Assembly (NCBI RefSeq): GCF_012395255.1
Contig: NZ_JAAZQD010000001.1
Location: 620,001 to 684,000, forward strand
DNA length: 64,000 bases
Direction of reading: 5' to 3'
Source of the DNA: Oleiagrimonas citrea
GTDB lineage: Bacteria > Pseudomonadota > Gammaproteobacteria > Xanthomonadales > Rhodanobacteraceae
Shown here: piece after piece, positions 19,512 through 27,473 of the stretch
How the letters are laid out: each line of letters begins with the position of its first letter
How positions within the stretch are numbered: position 1 is the first letter of the stretch
Made by a program: the position numbers and the translations under genes
Notes under the pieces: model-generated
What the model was told of the DNA's origin: nothing
Seen by the model: only the letters and a program-made list of their open reading frames with translations
The model's database searches: none

Positions 19512-20443
19512 GCCTCGCCCTCCCGGGCCCGAGCGGTCATGGTTCGGAACACTTCCTCGAGGCGACCGCGTTCGAGCTGGATCTCCAGCACCTTCAAGCC
19601 CTGTGCACGCAATAACTCCTGCACCGGGTCGAGCAGTTTCTTGCCCGGCTCGGGCAGCACCGTGACACGGCCGTCGAGCGGGTCGACCTCGACCGCCGCC
19701 ACCCCGGGCATGCGTTCGAGCATGGCTCGTGCCACGCCTGCGCCCGCGGCGCTGAACGACACCGCACCGTGGTAGCGCGAGCGCGTCTCCAGTTCGGCCG
19801 GCGTCGCGTCCGCCAACAGACGCCCTCGCGCCACGATCAGAACGCGGTTGCACAGGGCGTGCACTTCTTCCAGCAGGTGCGTCGAAATCAGGATGGTGCG
19901 CTTGCGCGCCATGGCGTCGATCAGCGCGCGCACCTCGCGCTTCTGGTTCGGATCGAGGCCGTCGGTGGGCTCGTCGAGCATGAGCACGGCCGGTTCGTGC
20001 AGAATCGCGCGCGCCAGTCCGACGCGGCGGCGGAAGCCCTTCGACAGCGTGTCGATGGTCGAATGCAGCACATCGTGCAAATCAAGGTGCTCGACCGCTG
20101 CATCGATATGTCGATGCAGCTCGCTGCCGCGCAAGCCACGCACGCGCCCGATGAAAAGCAGGAACTCGCGTACGGTCAGTTCGCCGTAGCTGGGTGCACC
20201 CTCAGGCAGATAGCCGAGCACGCGCTTGGCGGCCAGCGGCGACTTGCGCACATCGTGCCCGCACACGCGCGCCGTGCCGGCAGAGGGTGCGATGAAGCCG
20301 CTGATCATGCGCATCACGGTGGACTTGCCCGCACCGTTCGGCCCCAGCAGACCGACGACCTCGCCCGGCTCGGCGCGGAAACTCAGATCGTCCACCGCGG
20401 TGAGTCGTCCGTATCTGCGCGTCAGGTGTTCGGCTTCGATCAT
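19508..20443 (-). CDS. ABC transporter ATP-binding protein, GldA-like
   Basis: 311 residues. Walker A GLLGPNGAGKST, signature LSKGFRRRVGLARA, Walker B VLMLDEPTDGLD and switch His in ILISTHLLEEV are all present. After the nucleotide-binding domain (about 1-220) there is a C-terminal domain that ends LERGRLEEVFRTMT, a common finish in ABC-2 ATPases. ATG at 20443 begins MIEAEHLTRRYG, the family start. It is the first gene of the operon with the permease and GldG-like genes. Confidence 0.92.
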   Translation of the reverse strand: MIEAEHLTRRYGRLTAVDDLSFRAEPGEVVGLLGPNGAGKSTVMRMISGFIAPSAGTARVCGHDVRKSPLAAKRVLGYLPEGAPSYGELTVREFLLFIGRVRGLRGSELHRHIDAAVEHLDLHDVLHSTIDTLSKGFRRRVGLARAILHEPAVLMLDEPTDGLDPNQKREVRALIDAMARKRTILISTHLLEEVHALCNRVLIVARGRLLADATPAELETRSRYHGAVSFSAAGAGVARAMLERMPGVAAVEVDPLDGRVTVLPEPGKKLLDPVQELLRAQGLKVLEIQLERGRLEEVFRTMTARAREGEA

Positions 20444-20575
20444 CAGGCGGCGTTCGTCATGCAGAGGGCGGGCACTCGGGCAATGTACCGTATGGCGCGC
20501 GGTGAACAAACGCCCCGTTCCGGCGCCACGTCCGCAACCGTCCGCGTCACGTGCATCGCGCCCTGCCTCGCGTGC

Positions 20576-20611
20576 AAAAAGAAACGGACCCTCCCGAGGG
20601 AGAGTCCGTTT
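20576..20611 (-). terminator. intrinsic terminator of the SRPBCC gene
   Basis: On the minus strand the arms GTCCGTTT/AAACGGAC (20604-20611 and 20582-20589), with an inner CTCCC/GGGAG stem, are followed by C and five T (20576-20580). It lies just 21 bases beyond the stop of the SRPBCC gene. Confidence 0.88.
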
Positions 20612-20632
20612 CCATAGAACTGCCTTTCGGCC

Positions 20633-22102
20633 TCAGTTGGCGCTTTCGGCATCCGCAGGCTCGGCGCTGCTGGCGGCAGGTGCGGCACTGCTGGAATCGG
20701 CGGGCGCGCTGCTGGAGGCATCGGCCGGCTGATCGGTCATGCCTGCAGCCTGTTCCGGCGTCTGCTCCGGCGCATCGGTCACCGGCAGGAAGACGTGGAA
20801 GGTCTGCTCGTCGTACAGCACCTCGCTGCCATCCGGCTTCTTCGATTCGTACGCGACGATCTGCTTGTTGTAGAAGCGGTGCACCACGGTGTCGGTGTCG
20901 TAACCGTGCGTGGCGGCATAGGCTTCCAGCTTCAGGCGGGTCGGCGGAATGCCGGCCGGGTTACCGGTCCAGCTCGCTTCCAGCGCACGACCGCCGAAGG
21001 CCAGCATGCCGCGCACGTTCTGATCGACGATCAGATGGCCGTACTTGTCGCGGGTGCCCGGCTTCGGACCGGTGTCCATGTCGGCCTTGTCGGCCTTCTT
21101 GCCGGACTTGGCATCGGCCTTGGCGACCTTGTCGGCGCTGGCGGCCATCGCCGGCGCGGCCGCCGAAGCGCCTGCTGCCGCACTGGCACCCTCGGCCGGC
21201 GCGCTGGAAGCGCTGCCCGGTCCTTCCAGCTTCGGCTGGACCGGCGCCGTCAGCGCGTAGTCCTGACCGTCGATCTTCAGCGTGCTGGCGTCGATCGGCA
21301 CAGCCACGTCGAACGTGTAGTTCTGATCACCGTAGTTGGTGGTGAAGATGATGCGCGGACCGGCCTGCTTGACGCCCAGCTTCTTCATCGCGTCCTGAAG
21401 CTGCGTCATCGCCGTGGCAGTCGCCGCATCGACATCGGTCAGATTGCGCTTGGCCGCCGTGGAGACGTACAGCACAGGCTGCTGCGGCGTGTCCACCAGC
21501 TTCGGGTTCAGATCGTCATAGACGATGTTCGGCACGGCGGCGAGCATGCTCTGCACGTTGCCGAGGCTGTACTGGACCATCGAATCCGGCGTGCCGTGGA
21601 TGAACAGGTTGGAGTAGCGATCCAGCAGGTTCCAGCCGTAGTCGACGTCGTAGTTCCAGGTCACCTTGACCAGACGCTTGCCGCGACCAGCGCGCTCCAT
21701 GTTGATGGTGAAGCGCTTGTTCTCGCCCGGCCAGTCGTTGGTGACCTTCCAGACGATCGTGGCCGAACCCTGCTCGCCGACATCGGCGAAACCGGGCGTG
21801 GCGGAGGCGATTTCCAGACGGCCGTTGCCGACCTTGGGCACGTCGCTGGTCCAGCTGATCGCAGCGCCCGGACCGTAGGCCTTGCCCTCGAGCTTGTAGG
21901 TCAGATTCGGGTCATAGACACGCAGAACGGCGTAGTCCTGGAATCGACGGAAGTTGTTAAAGACATCGTATACGTCACGAATGTCCTTGCTGACCATGGT
22001 GGTGCGATCCACATGGCCGGAGCTGGGCATGAGAACGCCGATCACCACGGCAAGAACAGCCACGATGATCAGGGCGGTGATGAATTCTAAAACACGCGTC
22101 AT
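20633..22102 (-). CDS. membrane-anchored SRPBCC plus GyrI-like effector-binding protein
   Basis: 489 residues. An N-terminal membrane helix (FITALIIVAVLAVVIGVLM) precedes an SRPBCC (START-like) domain at about 25-175 (DIRDVYDVFNNFRRFQDYA, then VTWNYDVDYGWNLLDRY). Residues 205-290 and 360-440 resemble the two halves of a GyrI-like effector-binding domain, separated by an Ala/Ser/Lys-rich linker (about 290-355). A second low-complexity Ala/Ser/Pro tail ends the protein. The pairing of an SRPBCC ligand pocket with a GyrI-like fold on the periplasmic side suggests small-molecule binding. No DNA-binding domain is seen. The gene is monocistronic, with its own terminator. Confidence 0.7.
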   Translation of the reverse strand: MTRVLEFITALIIVAVLAVVIGVLMPSSGHVDRTTMVSKDIRDVYDVFNNFRRFQDYAVLRVYDPNLTYKLEGKAYGPGAAISWTSDVPKVGNGRLEIASATPGFADVGEQGSATIVWKVTNDWPGENKRFTINMERAGRGKRLVKVTWNYDVDYGWNLLDRYSNLFIHGTPDSMVQYSLGNVQSMLAAVPNIVYDDLNPKLVDTPQQPVLYVSTAAKRNLTDVDAATATAMTQLQDAMKKLGVKQAGPRIIFTTNYGDQNYTFDVAVPIDASTLKIDGQDYALTAPVQPKLEGPGSASSAPAEGASAAAGASAAAPAMAASADKVAKADAKSGKKADKADMDTGPKPGTRDKYGHLIVDQNVRGMLAFGGRALEASWTGNPAGIPPTRLKLEAYAATHGYDTDTVVHRFYNKQIVAYESKKPDGSEVLYDEQTFHVFLPVTDAPEQTPEQAAGMTDQPADASSSAPADSSSAAPAASSAEPADAESAN

Positions 22103-22292
22103 TCGACAAGTCTCCGAACGTGGTACCGGTGCGCGCCTCTCCGGCCCTGGCCGGACACAGGCACACCCAACAATTGCGGCGCGCCGTTCCCAAGGTGCGA
22201 CACCGAAGTCCCCGATGGTACTTGTTCACGCTGCGCCGGGCTAGGGGCAGCGAAAAATTTCCGTTTTGCGCCGTCCGCGCAGGCTCTGCGCC

Positions 22293-22934
22293 CTACACGA
22301 TCCCCAATTCCAGCGCCTTGAGCACTGCACGGGTACGGTCCCGGACCCCCAGCTTGGACAGGATGTTGGACACGTGATTCTTCACGGTGCCCTCCGCCAC
22401 GCGCAAGGAATTGGCGATTTCCTTGTTGCTGTAGCCGCCCGCCAGCAGACGCAGGATCTCCGTCTCACGCTCCGTGAGAGGGTCCGGTTGTTCCAGGCTG
22501 GTGAATTCATTCTGGATCCGCCCGACGCCGGCCTTGAGCCGCTGCGTCACCACCGGCGCCACCAGCGAGCCGCCCGCGGCAACCGTCCGCACGGCCTCGA
22601 CCAGCTGGTCCAGCGACACATCCTTGAGCAGATAACCGCGCGCACCCGCCTTCAGGCCCGCCAGCACCAGTTGATCGTCGTCGAACGTGGTCAGAATCAC
22701 CGTCGGCGGCAGCGCATCACTGGCCGACAGACGCTGCAGCACCTCGATGCCGGTCATCTTCGGCATGCGCAGATCCAGCAGCACCACATCCGGCTTGAGC
22801 TTGGGAATCTGCTCCACCGCCTCGGCGCCATCGGCGCACTCGGCCACCACCTGCACATCTTCGGCCAGATCCAGCAGCGAACGGATGCCTTGCCGCACCA
22901 GATTCTGATCGTCGACCAGACACACTGAAATCAT
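22293..22934 (-). CDS. two-component response regulator, NarL/LuxR family
   Basis: 213 residues. Receiver domain with the acidic pair near the N terminus (VCLVDDQNLVRQGI), phospho-acceptor Asp in VVLLDLRMPKMTG, conserved Thr (ILTTFDDD) and Lys (YLLKDVS). The C-terminal LuxR helix-turn-helix (LTERETEILRLLAGGYSNKE, then GTVKNHVSNILSKLGV) binds DNA. AGGA precedes the ATG at 22934. The cognate histidine kinase is encoded 52 bases upstream on the same strand. Target genes cannot be told. Confidence 0.93.
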   Translation of the reverse strand: MISVCLVDDQNLVRQGIRSLLDLAEDVQVVAECADGAEAVEQIPKLKPDVVLLDLRMPKMTGIEVLQRLSASDALPPTVILTTFDDDQLVLAGLKAGARGYLLKDVSLDQLVEAVRTVAAGGSLVAPVVTQRLKAGVGRIQNEFTSLEQPDPLTERETEILRLLAGGYSNKEIANSLRVAEGTVKNHVSNILSKLGVRDRTRAVLKALELGIV

Positions 22935-22986
22935 GAGTTTTCCTCGCAACCAGTCATGATGAATCGGGCCTCATGCCCACCTGTGT

Positions 22987-24294
22987 TCATGCCGCGCCCG
23001 ACGCCTTCGGTCTCGCGCTCACCCCGGGCAGGCCGACCTCGGGCTCCAGCGGCAGCCAGGCGCTGAGGTGAAAGCCGCGCGTCTGCGGGTGAGGAATGTC
23101 CAGACGACCGCCGACCTCGGCCAGCCGCTCGCGCATGCCGACCAGTCCGTTGCCCGGCTTCAACTGCGGCGCGCCCCGACCGTCGTCGCGCGCATCCAGC
23201 TGCAGGCCGCCGTAGGCCGTGCGTTCGATGTGAAGCCAGAGGTTGCTGGCATGCGCATGGCGCACGGTATTGGTCAGCACCTCCTGCACGCAGCGCAGCA
23301 GCACCTGGGCGCGCTGCGGATCCTCCACGGCGAAACGCGGCGGCATCTTCAAGTGCACATGCAGACTGGGCACGCCCTCGATCAGGCTGTTCAGCGCCTG
23401 CGTCAGATCCAGTTCGGCGTCCTGGCGCAACTCGCTGACCACCTCTCGCACATCGGCGAGCAATTGCTTGGCCGTACCCTGCGCCTTGCGCACGTGATCG
23501 GCCGCCGGCGGCTGCGCCAGATGGCTGGCTACTTCGAGATTCAGGCTCAACGCGGTCAGATGGTGACCGACCAGATCATGCAGTTCGCGCGAAATGCGCA
23601 TGCGCTCGGCGATGCGGCTGGATTCGGCCAGCAGCGCACGCGTGGCGCGCAATTCGGAATTGAGTTGCCGCTGGCGCTCGCGCTCCTCCGCCTGCTGCTT
23701 GGCGACCAGCGACACCACGAAAGCCAGCGCGGCAATGCCCAGATAGACGCTCGACTGCAGCAGAGCCGTGGCGATGCTGTACTGGTTCTCGGGAAACCGC
23801 GAGAACACCATCACCAGACTCAGGTTCTGCAGCACCATCCACGCCACACCGATCCACAGTGGCAACAGCCACGGCAGCACTACGGTGATCACCACCATCA
23901 GCATGGCCGACAGACCGCTGTGGCTGATCCAACCGACCATGATCGACGCCGCCGTCATCACAGCCAGGCCCAGCGTCTTCAGGACCCAGTAGCGCCGCGA
24001 GCCGAAGTTGTGGGTCAGCAGCCAGTAGATGACGCCGAACACCAGATAGCAGCCGGCCCAGATCAGCAAGGCCATATTGGGCCGCTGCAGCATACTCAGA
24101 CGCTGATTCGCCCATGTGGTCACCAGCGGCACGCCCACACAGAGATAGGTGAACAGGGCCGCGTAGCGCAGCATGCTGGTGTGATTGAGCTTGATGCCGA
24201 ACATGGCTTGCATCATAGACGCCGCGGAGGGCGAAGCAATCGGTCCGAAGTCATGGCCGCAGCCAGGACGAAATCTGAACGCGCTGTGCATCAT
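22987..24294 (-). CDS. sensor histidine kinase, NarX/DesK-type (HisKA_3)
   Basis: 435 residues from the ATG at 24294, which has AGG five bases upstream; starts at 24216 or 24204 would remove a leader with no clear homology and are also possible. Five or six membrane helices (residues 40-200, e.g. YAALFTYLCVGVPLVTTW, MLMVVITVVLPWLLPLW) precede the dimerisation helix with the phospho-acceptor His in ISRELHDLVGHHL and the ATP lid region DARDDGRGAP, GNGLVGMRERL. There is no large extracellular domain, so the stimulus is probably in the membrane, as in DesK. It is cotranscribed with the response regulator. Confidence 0.9.
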   Translation of the reverse strand: MMHSAFRFRPGCGHDFGPIASPSAASMMQAMFGIKLNHTSMLRYAALFTYLCVGVPLVTTWANQRLSMLQRPNMALLIWAGCYLVFGVIYWLLTHNFGSRRYWVLKTLGLAVMTAASIMVGWISHSGLSAMLMVVITVVLPWLLPLWIGVAWMVLQNLSLVMVFSRFPENQYSIATALLQSSVYLGIAALAFVVSLVAKQQAEERERQRQLNSELRATRALLAESSRIAERMRISRELHDLVGHHLTALSLNLEVASHLAQPPAADHVRKAQGTAKQLLADVREVVSELRQDAELDLTQALNSLIEGVPSLHVHLKMPPRFAVEDPQRAQVLLRCVQEVLTNTVRHAHASNLWLHIERTAYGGLQLDARDDGRGAPQLKPGNGLVGMRERLAEVGGRLDIPHPQTRGFHLSAWLPLEPEVGLPGVSARPKASGAA

Positions 24295-24452
24295 GATGCC
24301 TCACGACGCCTGCGTCCGTGCGATAATGCGCGGTGTCATGGCAGACGAGGGCTGCCGGATTCGACTGCGATGCGCCCGGCACATGGCCGCGTCGCAAGGG
24401 ACCCCGCGACGCCTGTGCGGCGCGGTTTCACGTTGTATCAAGCGGAGTAGCA

Positions 24453-25067
24453 ATGGTCTTGGCCGTCCGTGACGTGTGCGAGCACGACCTGGATTCCGTA
24501 CTGGCAGTCAACAATGCTGCCGGCGAAGGCATCCTCCCCATGAGTAAAGCGCAACTGCGCCACTTCTTCGACACTGCCGACTATTTCCGCGTCGCCGAAA
24601 TGGACGGCGCCATCGCCGGCTTCCTCATTGCCGTTCGCGAGTACGCGGATCATGACAGTCCCAACTTTCTCTGGTTCCGCGAGCGCCTGCCGCGCTTCCT
24701 CTACATCGACCGCATCGTGATCGCCCGCAACAGCCGTCGCCACGGGCTTGGCCGCGTGTTCTACAGCGACGTGCAGAGCTACGCCGAGGTGCGTGTGCCC
24801 CAGCTCACCTGCGAAGTCTTCCTGGAGCCGCGCGACGACGCCACGCTGCTGTTCCATGGCAGCTTCGGCTTCCATGAGGTCGGCCAGCAGCGGATGCCCG
24901 GCAGCGACCGTCCGGTCAGCCTGCTCAGCAAGAGCCTGTGCAGCTACGACTTCGTCCGCGAGCGCTACCTCGAACAGGGCGGCCTGCCCGACGTACCCTG
25001 GCTTTGCGAGCGCCGACGCGCAGATGCCGAGGCACCGCAGCACGCCGTGGGGACCGGCCACGCATGA
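24453..25067 (+). CDS. GNAT superfamily acetyltransferase overlapping minC
   Basis: 204 residues; ATG at 24453 with GGAG six bases upstream. The core YIDRIVIARNSRRHGLGRVF (R-x-x-G-x-G/R acetyl-CoA loop) followed by CEVFLEPRDDATLLFHGSFG is a GNAT fold. A GATAAT box at 24322-24327 may be the promoter -10. Its TGA overlaps the ATG of minC (ATGA, 25064-25067), so this gene is translationally tied to the division-site operon. Acetylation substrate unknown; the coupling alone does not show that it acts on Min proteins. Confidence 0.85.
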   Translation: MVLAVRDVCEHDLDSVLAVNNAAGEGILPMSKAQLRHFFDTADYFRVAEMDGAIAGFLIAVREYADHDSPNFLWFRERLPRFLYIDRIVIARNSRRHGLGRVFYSDVQSYAEVRVPQLTCEVFLEPRDDATLLFHGSFGFHEVGQQRMPGSDRPVSLLSKSLCSYDFVRERYLEQGGLPDVPWLCERRRADAEAPQHAVGTGHA

Positions 25068-25831
25068 ACGCCGTGAATACTTCTCTCGAATCCGCTTGCG
25101 ACCTGCGCTTCGGCCAGGTCGGCATGGCCTGTGTGCGCGTGCGCCAGGCTGACGCCGCCGCCATTTGCGAAGAACTGGAACGCCGTGTACAGGCCGCGCC
25201 GCAGCTGTTCCTGCGCACCGCCGTGGTGCTGGACCTGAGCCATCTTTCCGACTTGCCGGACGACGGCATGGTCGACGCCATGCTCGAAGCCGTCCGCACG
25301 GCCGGCATGCTGCCGGTCGGTCTGGCCTACGGCACCAAGGAAACCGAGGCGCTGGCCGAGCGCATGCATCTGCCGCTGATCGCCAAGTTCCGCAGTGCCT
25401 ACGAGCGCGCCGACGGCTCGGTCACGGCAGCAGCGCCCGCACCGACAGCAGCGTCGGCAGCCGCAGCTCCCGCTCCGCAGCCGGCCGCCGCGGACACGCT
25501 CGGCCTGCGCAGCCAGTACCACGACGGTCAGGTGCGTTCCGGCCAGCAGATCTATGCACGAGAGCGCGACCTGGTCGTGAACGGCGTCGTGGCCAACGCC
25601 GCCGAAGTCATCGCCGACGGCTCCATCCACGTCTACGGCACCTTGCGCGGCCGCGCCCTCGCCGGTGCGCAGGGCGACGAGGACGCACGCATTTTCTGCT
25701 CCGACTTCCGCGCCGAGCTGGTGTCCATCGCCGGCCAGTACCGCGTGTTCGAACAATTACCCGCCGACATCGCCGGCAAAGCGGTACAGTGCCGTCTGGA
25801 TGGCGACAAGCTGCTCATCGAACCCCTTTGA
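25064..25831 (+). CDS. minC: septum site-determining protein MinC
   Basis: 255 residues. MinC blocks FtsZ assembly away from mid-cell and is recruited to the membrane by MinD. The N-terminal FtsZ-binding domain (about 10-115) is joined by an Ala/Pro-rich linker (about 123-148) to the C-terminal MinD-binding beta-helix domain, seen in YHDGQVRSGQQIYARERDLV and IHVYGTLRGRALAGAQGDED. It begins in the overlap with the GNAT gene; minD starts 49 bases later. Confidence 0.95.
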   Translation: MNAVNTSLESACDLRFGQVGMACVRVRQADAAAICEELERRVQAAPQLFLRTAVVLDLSHLSDLPDDGMVDAMLEAVRTAGMLPVGLAYGTKETEALAERMHLPLIAKFRSAYERADGSVTAAAPAPTAASAAAAPAPQPAAADTLGLRSQYHDGQVRSGQQIYARERDLVVNGVVANAAEVIADGSIHVYGTLRGRALAGAQGDEDARIFCSDFRAELVSIAGQYRVFEQLPADIAGKAVQCRLDGDKLLIEPL

Positions 25832-25880
25832 TCTTCCACCGAACGCAAACAGGGCAACCCCCGAATCTGGAGATACCCAC

Positions 25881-26693
25881 TTGACTGAGATCCTCGTTGT
25901 CACGTCCGGCAAGGGCGGCGTCGGCAAGACCACCACCAGCGCTTCGCTGGCGACTGGTCTGGCTCAGCTCGGCAAGAAGGTTGCCGTGATCGACTTCGAC
26001 GTCGGTCTGCGCAATCTCGACCTCATCATGGGCTGCGAGCGCCGCGTGGTGTACGACTTCGTCAACGTCATCCAGGGCGAAGCGACGCTGAAGCAGGCGC
26101 TGATCCGCGACAAACGCCTGGACAACCTCTACGTGCTCGCCGCCTCGCAGACGCGCGACAAGGACGCGCTGACCCAGGAGGGCGTGGAAAAGGTCCTCAA
26201 GGGTCTGGAAGAGGACAAGTTCGATTACGTGGTCTGCGACTCGCCCGCCGGCATCGAGAAAGGCGCACATCTGGCCATGTACTTCGCCGACCAGGCCGTC
26301 GTCGTGGTCAACCCGGAAGTGTCCTCGGTGCGCGACTCCGACCGCATCCTGGGCCTGCTCGCCAGCAAGACGCGCCATGCCGAGAACGGCAGCGGCGAGG
26401 TAGCTCAGCACCTGTTGCTGAGCCGCTACAACCCGGTCCGCGTGGCCGCCGGCGAAATGCTCAGCGTGCAGGACGTCGAGGAAATCCTGGGCATCTCGGT
26501 GGTCGGCGTGATCCCCGAGTCCGAGCAGGTCCTGGCTGCCTCCAACGCCGGCGTGCCGGTGATCCTGGACAATGAATCCCTGGCCGGCCAGGCATATCAG
26601 GACACGGTCGCACGCATCCTCGGCGAGGAACGTCCGCTGCGCTTTCTGGACGTGCAGCGCAAGGGTCTGCTGAAGCGCATGTTCGGAGGTTGA
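25881..26693 (+). CDS. minD: septum site-determining ATPase MinD (TTG start)
   Basis: 270 residues, exactly the E. coli length. The deviant Walker A is [10 protein letters not shown] near residue 10; the ATPase switch [10 protein letters not shown] and [10 protein letters not shown] follow, and an amphipathic C-terminal membrane-targeting helix (GLLKRMFGG) ends the protein. MinD forms ATP-dependent membrane dimers and carries MinC pole to pole. There is no ATG at the family N terminus; a TTG at 25881, with GGAG eight bases upstream, gives the expected [12 protein letters not shown] start. MinE follows with an RBS inside the last minD codons. Confidence 0.95.
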   Translation: MTEILVVTSGKGGVGKTTTSASLATGLAQLGKKVAVIDFDVGLRNLDLIMGCERRVVYDFVNVIQGEATLKQALIRDKRLDNLYVLAASQTRDKDALTQEGVEKVLKGLEEDKFDYVVCDSPAGIEKGAHLAMYFADQAVVVVNPEVSSVRDSDRILGLLASKTRHAENGSGEVAQHLLLSRYNPVRVAAGEMLSVQDVEEILGISVVGVIPESEQVLAASNAGVPVILDNESLAGQAYQDTVARILGEERPLRFLDVQRKGLLKRMFGG

Positions 26694-26695
26694 TG

Positions 26696-26962
26696 ATGGG
26701 AATCCTGGATTTTCTGCGCAGCAAGCCGAAGAACACCGCCAACCTGGCGCGCGAGCGCCTGCGCATCATCGTCGCGCAGGAACGCAGCACGCGAGGCGGA
26801 CCGGACTACCTGCCCCTGTTGCGCAGCGAGTTGCTGGAAGTGATCCGCAAATACGTGCACGTCGATCCGGACGCGGTCAACGTCAACCTCGAATCCGACA
26901 GCGGCCACGACGTGCTGGAACTGTCCGTGGCGCTGCCCGAATCGGAAGATGACAACGCCTGA
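26696..26962 (+). CDS. minE: division topological specificity factor MinE
   Basis: 88 residues (E. coli 88). The N-terminal membrane-binding and MinD-stimulating part ([20 protein letters not shown], then [11 protein letters not shown]) and the C-terminal dimerisation domain are both intact. MinE stimulates MinD ATPase and drives Min oscillation. Of two adjacent ATGs (26693, 26696) the second is preferred because GGAGG (26685-26689) lies six bases from it and it gives the family start. The 3' end overlaps the next gene by 14 bases. Confidence 0.95.
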   Translation: MGILDFLRSKPKNTANLARERLRIIVAQERSTRGGPDYLPLLRSELLEVIRKYVHVDPDAVNVNLESDSGHDVLELSVALPESEDDNA

Positions 26963-27458
26963 CCACGCCGTAGCGGAGGCCGAAGCCGATACCGTGCTGC
27001 GCGTCGTCGACATCACCTTCGGCGACGCGCAGCATCTGCTCGCCCGTCACGGACTGCAACTCCAGCTCGTCGCGGACGACGCGCCGATTCCCGGCAGCTA
27101 CTGGGGCGAGCCCGAGGCCGGCATCATCGGCGCGCAGGTCTTCGTGCGTGGCGACACGCCCGTGCACTCGATGCTGCACGAAGCCTGCCATCTGATCGTT
27201 CTTCCCGCGGAACGCCGCGCGCAGGTGCACACCGATGCCACCGACTCCATCGAGGAAGAAGACGCGACCTGCTTCCTGCAGATCGTGCTCGCCGATGCCC
27301 TGCCCGGCGTAGGCCGCGAACGGCTGATGCGCGACATGGATGCCTGGGGCTACAGCTTCCGGCTCGGCAGTACCCGGGCGTGGTTCGAACAGGACGCCGA
27401 GAATGCCCGCGTCTGGTTGGCGCAGCGCCAGCTGTTACCGGACCTCGCCGCCGCCTGA
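26949..27458 (+). CDS. uncharacterised protein with an HExxH motif, overlapping minE
   Basis: 169 residues, no signal peptide or membrane segment. A central HEACH (His77-Glu78-Ala-Cys-His81) sits in a hydrophobic helix ([14 protein letters not shown]), and an acidic helix [16 protein letters not shown] begins about 20 residues later and could supply a third ligand. This is the layout of a small gluzincin-type metallopeptidase, or of an inactive relative. The start overlaps the minE end by 14 bases, so it belongs to the min operon by position. I do not recognise a named family. A role with MinCDE is not implied by sequence. It is convergent with the MFS gene, 15 bases away. Confidence 0.65.
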   Translation: MTTPDHAVAEAEADTVLRVVDITFGDAQHLLARHGLQLQLVADDAPIPGSYWGEPEAGIIGAQVFVRGDTPVHSMLHEACHLIVLPAERRAQVHTDATDSIEEEDATCFLQIVLADALPGVGRERLMRDMDAWGYSFRLGSTRAWFEQDAENARVWLAQRQLLPDLAAA

Positions 27459-27473
27459 TCTGCGCCGGCTGAC

